This document shows positions 1 to 5,872 of a stretch of DNA of 7,197 nt, piece by piece. Position numbers and translations under genes: made by a program. Position 1 is the first letter of the stretch; each line of letters opens with the position of its first letter. Origin of the DNA: an uncultured bacterium (GTDB lineage: Bacteria; Pseudomonadota; Alphaproteobacteria; SP197); NCBI GenBank assembly GCA_938014945.1, contig CALLQH010000231.1, positions 1-7,197 on the forward strand, read 5' to 3'. The notes beneath the pieces are model-generated. The model saw only the letters and a list, made by a program, of their open reading frames with translations, ran no database searches and was not told where the DNA came from.

Positions 1-1806
1 CAGGGCGATGCGGCGATCGCGGCCTATCGGCAGGCGATCGCAGCCAAGCCCGATCATGCCATGGCCTATTTCAACATGGCCCTTGTCCTCATCGAGCAGG
101 GCAATCAGGACGAAGCCGAGGCAGCCCTGCGCAAGGCGCTTGCCCTCGATCCCGTCTATGTCCGCGCCGCGCGGCAACTCGCGCAACTCCTGCGCGGCCA
201 GCTTCGCAGCAAGGATGCCGCCAGGGTTCTGCAGGATGTCCTGAAGGCGGACCCGGAAGCCGACGAGATACTCGCCGATCTGGGGCTTACGCTCGACGTC
301 CTGCGCTACCTGGAGCGCTCCGAGCAGGCATGGCGTCGGCTGATCACGCGACAGCCCGAAGTCATGGCCTGGCATCGCGCGCTGGCCAATTCCCTGCTCG
401 GTCAGGGACGCATGGCCGAGGCGGCGGCGAGCTTTCAGCGATGCCTGGAACTGGCGCCCGATGCCGCCGACGTGATCGCCAGCCTGGGCGATCTGCGCAA
501 GGGGCAGGGCCGGCTAAAGGAGGCCGAAGCCCTGGTGCGGCGATCGCTGGAACTGCGGCCCGATCTGGCGGCGGCCCATTCCAATCTGCTGGTCATCCTC
601 AACTATACCGCCGAAGACGGCGATGCCCTGCTGCGCGAGCACCGTGACTGGGCGGCGCGTCATACCGACGCGGTGGTGGCGCTGCCGCCGCGCCGTCCGC
701 ACCACCATGGCGGGGCACGCCTGCGGGTGGGGTATGTCTCGCCTGATTTCCGGCAGCACTCGGCAGCCTATTTCATCGAACCCCTGATGGCTGCGCACGA
801 CCGCAGTGCCTTCGAGATCTACTGTTACTCCGGGGTCACGCGCGAGGACGAGTTCACCGAACGCTGCCGGGCGCTTGCGGATGGCTGGGTTTCGACCATC
901 GGAATGTCGGAGCAGGCGCTGGCCGATCGCATCGCGGCGGACGGCATCGATATCCTGGTCGATCTCTGTGGTCATTTCGGCGGCCATCGCCTGGGCGCCT
1001 TTGCCTTCCGGCCGGCCCCCGTGCAGGTCACCTGGATGGGCTATCCCGCCACCACCGGTATGCGCCAGATGGACTACCGGATGAGTGACGCCATTGCCGA
1101 TCCGCCGGGTGATTCGGACAGCTGGCATACCGAGAAGCTGGTGCGGTTGCCCGGCGGATTCCTGTGCTACCGACCCTATCAGGACGCGCCCGATGTTGCG
1201 GCGGCGCCGTGCCTGCGCGCGCGCCACGTCACCTTCGGTTCGTTCAATAACCTTGCCAAGCTGACGGATGAGGTGGCGGCCTGCTGGTCGCGCCTGCTCG
1301 ACACGGTGCCCGGCGCGCGCCTGCTGCTGAAGGACCGGGGCTTTGCCGACGAGGAAACGCGCCAGGACTGGCTCGCCCGCTTTGCCCGCCATGGCGTCGG
1401 TCCCGACCGCCTGGAGCTTTGTGCGAGGGTCGAGAACCTGAAGGGGCATCTGGATTTCTATCGCCGCCTCGACATTGCGCTCGATCCCTTCCCCTACAAC
1501 GGCACCACAACGACCTGCGAGGCGATGTGGATGGGCTTGCCGGTCGTCACCCTGGCGGGCGATCGCCATGCCGCCAGGGTCGGCGCCAGCCTGCTCACGC
1601 GCCTGGGGCTGGAGGAACTGATCGCGCAGACAGAGGACGACTACATCGCCATCGCGGCCCGCCTTGCCGCCGAGCCTGCCAGGCTGGAGACGATGCGGCG
1701 GGGCATGCGCGGGCGCATGGCGGCCTCGCCACTTTGTGACAATGCCGACTTCGCGCGCTGTGTCGAGGAAGCCTATCGCTCGATGGTGCAGCAAGCCGGC
1801 GGATAG
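1..1806 (+). CDS. TPR-repeat O-GlcNAc transferase-like glycosyltransferase (GT41 / SPINDLY type), 5'-truncated by the window
   Basis: The frame is open from base 1 and already in a TPR repeat, so the true start lies upstream; the ATG at 61 is internal. The visible part is 601 residues. Residues 1 to about 200 are consecutive TPR helices (for example A-Y-x-N-x-A and E-A-E-A-A-L-R-K-A-L-A-L-D-P patterns). Residues about 238-598 form the GT41 catalytic region. It shows VGYVSPDFRQHS, whose His at about 253 matches the active-site His of OGT, then RPAPVQVTWMGYPATTGM, FGSFNNLAKL, LLLKDRGF, DPFPYNGTTTTCEAMWMG and SPLCD. Family members move a sugar, usually GlcNAc, from a UDP-sugar to Ser/Thr of cytoplasmic proteins; bacterial acceptors are mostly unknown. 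The sulfotransferase gene starts 71 bp downstream on the same strand, so the two may be co-transcribed. That the pair modifies flagellin or a surface polymer is only inference. Family assignment is very secure; the acceptor is unknown. Confidence 0.95.
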   Translation, partial: QGDAAIAAYRQAIAAKPDHAMAYFNMALVLIEQGNQDEAEAALRKALALDPVYVRAARQLAQLLRGQLRSKDAARVLQDVLKADPEADEILADLGLTLDVLRYLERSEQAWRRLITRQPEVMAWHRALANSLLGQGRMAEAAASFQRCLELAPDAADVIASLGDLRKGQGRLKEAEALVRRSLELRPDLAAAHSNLLVILNYTAEDGDALLREHRDWAARHTDAVVALPPRRPHHHGGARLRVGYVSPDFRQHSAAYFIEPLMAAHDRSAFEIYCYSGVTREDEFTERCRALADGWVSTIGMSEQALADRIAADGIDILVDLCGHFGGHRLGAFAFRPAPVQVTWMGYPATTGMRQMDYRMSDAIADPPGDSDSWHTEKLVRLPGGFLCYRPYQDAPDVAAAPCLRARHVTFGSFNNLAKLTDEVAACWSRLLDTVPGARLLLKDRGFADEETRQDWLARFARHGVGPDRLELCARVENLKGHLDFYRRLDIALDPFPYNGTTTTCEAMWMGLPVVTLAGDRHAARVGASLLTRLGLEELIAQTEDDYIAIAARLAAEPARLETMRRGMRGRMAASPLCDNADFARCVEEAYRSMVQQAGG

Positions 1807-1865
1807 ATGCCGTTCTGAAAGGGCGTTTGCCGCAGCCCTTATGTATGGGCGGGCAGGTGCCGCAT

Positions 1866-1872
1866 GGGAAGG
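1866..1872 (+). promoter_or_regulatory. Ribosome binding site deciding the sulfotransferase start
   Basis: GGGAAGG lies 5 nt before the ATG at 1878. Competing in-frame starts are weaker: a TTG at 1827 with AAAGGG only 3 nt upstream, and an ATG at 1845 with no purine-rich site. An ATG at 1887 is 14 nt from this site, which is too far. The 1878 start also removes an unconserved-looking N-terminal stretch. Confidence 0.55.
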
Positions 1873-1877
1873 TCTGG

Positions 1878-2669
1878 ATGCCGGATATGGCGGGAACGAA
1901 GGCCAAGCTGATACCCATCGTGTGCTCTGGGCTGAAACGCTCCGCGTCCACCTGGAGCTACAACGTCTGCCGCGAACTCTTTCAGCGCACGCTTGATCCG
2001 GCCAAGGTGACCTTCGTGGCAACCTACGCCGGCGACACCGACAAGATGCTGGAAGAACTGGCCAGGGAGACGCACGGCGGCAAACCGCGCGTGGCGCTGA
2101 TCAAGGCGCATGACCTGGGACCGGCGACCCTCACGGGAATCAGGGCGGGCCGCATCCGGAACGTCTATACGGTGCGCGACCCGCGCGATGCGCTTGCCTC
2201 CATGATCCGCTTCTGGCCGCCCACCCCGGACAACCCCTTCGAGACCTATCTCGGCAACTTCCAGCGCTGGCTGATGCAGGGCGAAACCCTGATGCGCTCG
2301 GGGACATCGCTGGTGATCCGCTACGAGGACATGATGGACGATTCTGCGGCCTGTATCGAAGCGGTCGCGCGTTATCTGAAGCTGCCGGAGCGCAAGCAAC
2401 TGATCGCCAGGGTCGATGCCGCGACCAGCGTGGAGAGCCATCGGAAGATCATCGACCGGATCGAAGAACAGGCCGAGGATCCCGATGCGGCGTTCGATCC
2501 CACGCGTCAGCTCCACAGGCGCCATATCGACAGCGGCGAAGTCGGCCGGTGGCGCCGCGACCTGTCTCAGGAACAGCGGCGCAGGGCCGTGGTGGCCTTT
2601 CTCCCATGGCTGGTCAGCATGGGTTATGCCGAGGAGGCATTGCGCGCGGCGGTTGAGGCGCAGGCCTAG
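1878..2669 (+). CDS. Sulfotransferase family protein (PAPS-dependent)
   Basis: The product is 263 aa from the chosen ATG; a TTG at 1827 would give 280 aa. It begins with a short hydrophobic strand and SGLKRSASTW (residues 17-26), which fits the 5'-phosphosulfate loop of sulfotransferases. LIKAHDLG follows; its His at about 78 sits where the catalytic base occurs in the family's K-T-H motif. Next are RDPRDAL (about 100-106, the 3'-phosphate-binding region), VIRYEDMM (about 146-153) and the C-terminal GEVGRWRRDL (about 220-229). Family enzymes transfer sulfate from PAPS to a hydroxyl or amine on a glycan, lipid or peptide. No signal peptide or membrane segment is evident, so it is likely cytoplasmic. 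It follows the GT41 gene with a 71-bp gap and no visible terminator between, suggesting an operon that makes a sulfated glycoconjugate (inference). Its stop codon overlaps the stop of the convergent gene. The acceptor cannot be told. Confidence 0.85.
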   Translation: MPDMAGTKAKLIPIVCSGLKRSASTWSYNVCRELFQRTLDPAKVTFVATYAGDTDKMLEELARETHGGKPRVALIKAHDLGPATLTGIRAGRIRNVYTVRDPRDALASMIRFWPPTPDNPFETYLGNFQRWLMQGETLMRSGTSLVIRYEDMMDDSAACIEAVARYLKLPERKQLIARVDAATSVESHRKIIDRIEEQAEDPDAAFDPTRQLHRRHIDSGEVGRWRRDLSQEQRRRAVVAFLPWLVSMGYAEEALRAAVEAQA

Positions 2670-4768
2670 GCCGGCGAAGCGGATATGTCTGGCTGGAGCA
2701 TCGCTTCCAGAGCCCATGACGCGGCCGCTGCATACAACTCGGCCACGTCATGAAAAACAGGCGGGCCGGGTTCCAGGATGCCCTGGGCGGTGAGGATGGA
2801 ACCATCGTTCTGGTCGCGCCAGACACGCCGGGGCAGGGGGCTATCGCCGTCGCCGACCGCGATGAGGCGCTCGCTGTCGTGCCGCAGGGTTTCAGGCAGG
2901 GATGCCACCAGGTCTGCCGGCACGATCACGGGCCCCGATGTGATGTCGCGGACCAGGGAAGCACAGGCAAGGGAAGCGCGCGTCAGCACGGAGATGTCGG
3001 CCCTGTCGGTGCCGATGCCGCGCTTGCGGACCGTCTCCAGGGGGATCGTCATGATGGCGCATGCCACGGCCGGATTGCAGAGCAATGCGCGGCCGGCTGC
3101 CGCATCGCCGATCTGCGGCTGGCTGTTGAGCACCAGGCCGTCGACCTCCAGCCCGCGCCCGCTGGCGCATCCGATGGCAAGCCCGCTGGCCGCTGCTCGC
3201 GCCAAGAGCGCGGCGGCGATGGCGTCGGCCTGCCGTCCGCCATGGATATGGACCACGGGGATGGTTGCCGGCGTGCCGGGGGGAAACAGGAAGTCGACGA
3301 TGCGGACCGTCTCGTCGGGGAAACCGACATCGGGGTCGCCGTAACCCAGACCGGGATTGGTGTTCACTTCGTTGATGCCGCAGGGCACGTCGCGGAAGGA
3401 CCGTGTGATATCCGGTGTGATGAAGTCGACGCCCGCAATGTCGATGGCGGCGGTGCGGGCAATCTGTTCCGCCATGCGGCGATTGTCGGGGTGGATGATC
3501 GCGGTGACATCGTTGCGCGTGCCGCCCGTCGAGAGGTTTGCGGTGCGGCGGATATGGACCGTCTCGCCGGCTTCCGGTACCGAGCGTCTGGTCAGGCCCT
3601 GGCTTGCCAGAACGCCATCGCTGACGGCGTCGAGCACGATGGGCAGGAGGCCGCTGGCCACACCCTGGCTGCGCACTGGCCGCGCATTCTCGCGCGCAAC
3701 CAGGCTGGCGACGTCGCTGCGGCCGTCGCCGATGACACGGGCCGGCAGGAACACGGAGGCCGACGCCAGTTGGCCGTCGACGACAACCAGGCGGTGGGCA
3801 TCGCCGGGGATGAAGGTCTCGACCAGCACGCCCCGGCGGAGAGAAGCGGCGAGTTCAAAGGCGGCGGCCAGTTCCTCGTCCTGGCTGATGCCCACGGTGA
3901 TGCCGCGGCCATTGAAGCCTGCTTGCGGCTTGACCACCACTGGATAGCCGATGCGGCGTGCCGCCGCGATGGCGCCCTCGCAGTCGCTCACGGCGATCTG
4001 GCGCGGAACCGGGAAGCCCAGGCGCGTGAGGAATGCCGCGCAAAGGAGCTTGTCGCCCGTCAGCCAGTGTCCGATCTGGCCGGTCAGCTGGCTCTTGGTG
4101 CCGTGTATGAGTTTCCGGCGACAGCCATGGCCTAGCTGCAGCAGGTCCACCCCCTCGACGACCTGCAGCCAGGGGATGCCGCGGGCGCGTGCGGAGCGCA
4201 GGATGCCGCGGGCGCCGCGTTTGATCGGTGCAGCGTTGGCAATGGTGAGGAACCGCATCAGCGAGGTGGGAGCCTCGAAGGTCTTGCTCTCGTCTTCGAG
4301 CGTGAACATGACGTCGACCAGATCGCATGCAGCCGCCGCAACCGCCTTGCCCATGGCGATCTGCTCGAAGCCGAAGGCAATGGCGCTGGCGTGTTTGCCC
4401 TTGCCGCTGCCGATGATGCGCATGCCCTCGGCGAAGGTCGTGTTGAGCCGCTGCAGCTCCAGACAGAGAAGGGCGACGGTGGAGGCGATGGGCTGGGGAC
4501 GAGGGGAGCGCAGGTAGTCTCTGCTGGCCGGCTCCAGATCCAGCGAGGCGGAGGCGCGGCAGTGGGCAAGAAGGATGTCGGCCAGCAGCGAAAGCTGTCC
4601 CGGTTGCAGGGCGCGCGGACGGCCTCCGGCAAAGCGGGCGATGTCCAGGCTGGCGAGGATGGCCGCCCGGGGCAGATACGGATTGGGTCCTTCGAAGACA
4701 GCCAGCCGCGTCACCAGGCCGCTGCCATCGGTGTCTGAAGAAGGCCGCGGCTGCGTGACGTGCGGCAT
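2666..4768 (-). CDS. Cyanophycin synthetase-like ATP-grasp protein with degenerate, shortened Mur-ligase domain
   Basis: The product is 700 aa from the ATG at 4768, which has AGGGAG 7 nt upstream; a GTG at 4801 would add 11 residues. The order of regions matches CphA. An N-terminal domain (about 20-235) carries FEGPNPY, LLCLELQRL and LLQLGHGCRRKLIHGT. An ATP-grasp domain follows (about 239-500) with the DK pair, YPVVVKPQAGFNGRG, VLVETFIPGDAHRL, RRTANLSTGGTRNDVT, IDIAGVDFITPDI and INEVNTNPG. The last region, about 500-700, aligns with the start of the Mur-ligase half, but the G-T-N-G-K-T-T ATP loop is replaced by H-G-G-R-Q-A-D. The C-terminal lid is missing. CphA1 is about 870-900 aa and alternates ATP-grasp addition of Asp with Mur-domain addition of Arg. 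Loss of the second site resembles CphA2, which polymerises beta-Asp-Arg dipeptides with one active site. No cyanophycinase, isoaspartyl dipeptidase or full cphA is nearby, so the product may be cyanophycin or another peptide. It is convergent with the sulfotransferase gene and downstream of tRNA-Thr. Confidence 0.88.
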   Translation of the reverse strand: MPHVTQPRPSSDTDGSGLVTRLAVFEGPNPYLPRAAILASLDIARFAGGRPRALQPGQLSLLADILLAHCRASASLDLEPASRDYLRSPRPQPIASTVALLCLELQRLNTTFAEGMRIIGSGKGKHASAIAFGFEQIAMGKAVAAAACDLVDVMFTLEDESKTFEAPTSLMRFLTIANAAPIKRGARGILRSARARGIPWLQVVEGVDLLQLGHGCRRKLIHGTKSQLTGQIGHWLTGDKLLCAAFLTRLGFPVPRQIAVSDCEGAIAAARRIGYPVVVKPQAGFNGRGITVGISQDEELAAAFELAASLRRGVLVETFIPGDAHRLVVVDGQLASASVFLPARVIGDGRSDVASLVARENARPVRSQGVASGLLPIVLDAVSDGVLASQGLTRRSVPEAGETVHIRRTANLSTGGTRNDVTAIIHPDNRRMAEQIARTAAIDIAGVDFITPDITRSFRDVPCGINEVNTNPGLGYGDPDVGFPDETVRIVDFLFPPGTPATIPVVHIHGGRQADAIAAALLARAAASGLAIGCASGRGLEVDGLVLNSQPQIGDAAAGRALLCNPAVACAIMTIPLETVRKRGIGTDRADISVLTRASLACASLVRDITSGPVIVPADLVASLPETLRHDSERLIAVGDGDSPLPRRVWRDQNDGSILTAQGILEPGPPVFHDVAELYAAAASWALEAMLQPDISASPA

Positions 4769-4775
4769 GTCCTCA

Positions 4776-4781
4776 CTCCCT
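4776..4781 (-). promoter_or_regulatory. Ribosome binding site deciding the cyanophycin-synthetase-like start
   Basis: On the minus strand AGGGAG precedes the ATG at 4768 with a 7-nt gap. The upstream in-frame GTG at 4801 has no comparable site, and the 11 residues it would add are Arg-rich and unlike the family, so the ATG is preferred. Confidence 0.6.
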
Positions 4782-4811
4782 GCGCGATCGCGCCGACACA
4801 CTTGGACAGCA

Positions 4812-4823
4812 TGCCGGATGCGG
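4812..4823 (-). repeat. 12-bp copy of the tRNA-Thr 3' end
   Basis: TGCCGGATGCGG (plus-strand reading) occurs here and again at 4871-4882 inside tRNA-Thr. There it covers the discriminator base, the 3' acceptor strand and the start of the T-stem. The copies are in the same orientation, 59 bp apart, and diverge on both sides. This could be a remnant junction of an element that used the tRNA gene as attachment site, or a chance repeat in GC-rich DNA. Confidence 0.4.
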
Positions 4824-4867
4824 ATGCAACGCCGCTGACGGTGAAGACTGGGGGACGGTGCCGAGGA

Positions 4868-4943
4868 TGGTGCCGGATGCGGGACTCGAACTCGCGACCT
4901 ACCGCTTACAAGGCGGTTGCTCTACCAACTGAGCTAATCCGGC
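4868..4943 (-). tRNA. tRNA-Thr (anticodon UGU)
   Basis: The minus-strand cloverleaf is complete. The acceptor arms GCCGGAT and ATCCGGC pair fully, the D-arm is GCTC-AGTTGGTA-GAGC, and the anticodon stem ACCGC/GCGGT encloses the loop CTTGTAA with anticodon TGT, which reads ACN threonine codons. The T-loop is TTCGAGT. The 3' CCA is encoded. The T-stem GCGAG/CCCGC contains one A-C mismatch (position 52-62), which is unusual but need not inactivate the tRNA. No clear T-run terminator follows it before the cyanophycin-synthetase-like gene about 100 bp downstream, so read-through into that gene is possible (inference). Confidence 0.95.
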
Positions 4944-5069
4944 GCCGGTGTTTCCCCTATCACAGGATGGCCGCGCGGGGCCAGATGGGTCGTGGAGACG
5001 GCAAGGCATTGCTGGCAAGTAAGTGAGGCCCGGTGGTATCAGCGGTGCCAGTCAAGCAAGAGAGTGGCG

Positions 5070-5285
5070 ATGGCGCAGGACGACAGAGCAGGAAGCGGCG
5101 GTGGCGGCGATGCCTCCATAGACTTCATGGCGGCCCTGGAACGTGTCCTGGCGCAGAAGCCCTATGCCACCCCTGCGGACGTGCGTGCCCTGGCGCCCGA
5201 ACTGCGCGATTGGGCCGACAAGCGGCTGGCCAAGAACATCGTACTGACCCGCCAGCGCCTGGCTGCCCGCCGCGCCCAGGGCTGA
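5070..5285 (+). CDS. Small hypothetical protein, 71 aa
   Basis: I do not recognise this family. The ATG at 5070 is chosen because AAGAGAG lies 5 nt upstream and the predicted protein begins cleanly there; upstream in-frame codons at 4992 onward read like leader sequence. The N-terminus is Gly-rich and acidic (Asp-Asp, then a Gly run at about residues 8-13). The rest (about 18-71) is predicted mainly helical, with FMAALERVLAQ, a TPADVRALAPELRDWADKRL segment typical of compact helical proteins, and a basic Arg-rich C-terminus. There is no signal peptide or membrane segment. It is divergent from tRNA-Thr and ends 12 bp from the convergent DUF3008 gene. Codon composition is like that of its neighbours, supporting a real gene. 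Function unknown; cytoplasmic location is inferred. Confidence 0.65.
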   Translation: MAQDDRAGSGGGGDASIDFMAALERVLAQKPYATPADVRALAPELRDWADKRLAKNIVLTRQRLAARRAQG

Positions 5286-5297
5286 ACGCCGGGCGGC

Positions 5298-5486
5298 TCA
5301 GTCCTCCTGCTTGCGCTGGGGCAGGGCCTTGCGCCTGGTGCCGGCGAAGTCCTCGAGCTCGTCCTCGCTCATCGATTCGTACATCTCGCGGGAAGCGCCC
5401 TGGAGTTCCTTCACAGGGGTCTCGCCGCGCTTGGCCGACAGGGCGGCGCCGGCGGCCTTCTGCTGGGCCCTGGATTTCGCGGGCAT
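5298..5486 (-). CDS. DUF3008 family small protein, 62 aa
   Basis: The product begins MPAKSRAQQKAAGAALSAKRGE and continues with LQGASREMYESMSEDELEDFAG, ending in basic KALPQRKQ. This matches my memory of the short proteobacterial DUF3008 proteins, which have a KSxAQQ-AAGAAL-KRGE start, a central GAS+EM-SMSE-ELE-FA signature and a length near 60 residues. It is full length. The start is supported by GGAGG 6 nt upstream of the ATG. The protein is hydrophilic and highly charged, without signal or membrane segments, so probably a small cytoplasmic or nucleic-acid-associated protein; the role is not known. It converges on the 71-aa gene with a 12-bp gap. Confidence 0.85.
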   Translation of the reverse strand: MPAKSRAQQKAAGAALSAKRGETPVKELQGASREMYESMSEDELEDFAGTRRKALPQRKQED

Positions 5487-5532
5487 GGGATTCCTCCGAA
5501 TGGTTCCGCCCAGGAGAACGCGGTTTCACCCC

Positions 5533-5547
5533 CTGGTGTTTCACCAG
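5533..5547. repeat. Short perfect inverted repeat upstream of the DUF3008 gene
   Basis: CTGGTG and CACCAG are separated by TTT. It lies 47 bp before the DUF3008 start, in the gap between two divergent small genes, in a locally AT-rich stretch (5545-5580) where a minus-strand promoter would be expected. It may be an operator or a leader hairpin, but six-base arms are short and could be chance. Confidence 0.3.
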
Positions 5548-5620
5548 AGCATTTTCGTGAAGAAAATTTTGCAATCAGCCGTATCGGGAGCAACGTGGGC
5601 CTTCGCCTGGGCGTTGACGT

Positions 5621-5645
5621 GTTGACCGGTTCAAACCGGTCCAAC
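5621..5645 (+). promoter_or_regulatory. Leader hairpin just before the 52-aa gene
   Basis: GTTG-ACCGGT pairs with ACCGGT-C-CAAC around a TCAA loop, giving a 10-bp stem with one bulged C. It ends 2 nt before the GAGGAA ribosome binding site of the 52-aa gene. The position suits control of translation or protein binding to DNA (each ACCGGT is itself a palindrome, so two operator half-sites are an alternative). There is no T-run, so it is not an intrinsic terminator. Confidence 0.45.
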
Positions 5646-5660
5646 ACGAGGAACAGCAAG

Positions 5661-5819
5661 ATGTCCCGAACGCCCCCGAAGCCCCCTGCCGGGAACGCCG
5701 GTCAGCCCGCGCAAGCTGCGCCCCAGGCTCCGCACAAGAAGGAGCAGCAGAGGAACGGTCCTGCCCAGACCGCCCGCAGGCAACCGGAAAGCCCGGAAAA
5801 CGCGGCCAAGCGATCCTAG
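5661..5819 (+). CDS. Small basic Pro/Gln/Ala-rich protein, 52 aa
   Basis: I recognise no family. The ATG at 5661 has GAGGAA 7 nt upstream, which is better than the in-frame ATG at 5595. The protein is hydrophilic and low in complexity: many Pro, Ala, Gln, Lys and Arg, almost no large hydrophobics, no signal peptide or membrane segment. It is probably disordered. It is an isolated single gene: a leader hairpin precedes it and a strong intrinsic terminator begins 18 bp after its stop. These flanking signals, with the good ribosome site, argue it is expressed. The low-complexity composition leaves some doubt. Function unknown. Confidence 0.6.
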   Translation: MSRTPPKPPAGNAGQPAQAAPQAPHKKEQQRNGPAQTARRQPESPENAAKRS

Positions 5820-5837
5820 CCGCAGCCGCGTTTGCGC

Positions 5838-5872
5838 CGGGGTGGCGGGCGATGTCCGCCACCCCGTTTTTT
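5838..5872 (+). terminator. Intrinsic terminator after the 52-aa gene
   Basis: An 11-bp perfect stem (5838-5848 with 5856-5866, GC-rich) encloses a 7-nt loop and is followed directly by six T residues on the + strand. The minus-strand side has no T-run, so it acts on the 52-aa gene's transcript. The T-run reaches into the rlmB stop codon (TAA at 5871-5873, minus), so the rlmB mRNA would carry the same hairpin as its 3' tail. Confidence 0.88.

Noticed and set aside
1875..1896. Partial match to the tRNA-Thr 3' end as a second attachment site
   Set aside because: Only about 9 bases match contiguously and they lie within the sulfotransferase start region; chance is sufficient.
514..2022. Long minus-strand open frame (502 codons) opposite the GT41 gene
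   Set aside because: Shadow of a securely identified gene; its translation shows no family signature.
2750..4135. Long + strand open frame (461 codons) opposite the cyanophycin-synthetase-like gene
   Set aside because: It is antisense to a gene with clear family motifs, has no recognisable domain, and long antisense frames are normal in GC-rich DNA.
4760..5026. + strand open frame (88 codons) across tRNA-Thr
   Set aside because: Runs antisense through the tRNA gene, giving the MRDSNSRPTAYKA type peptide commonly mis-annotated from tRNAs.
5614..5627. Two TTGAC boxes as a possible -35 for the 52-aa gene
   Set aside because: No acceptable -10 lies 16-18 bp downstream of either; the second box is part of the leader hairpin.
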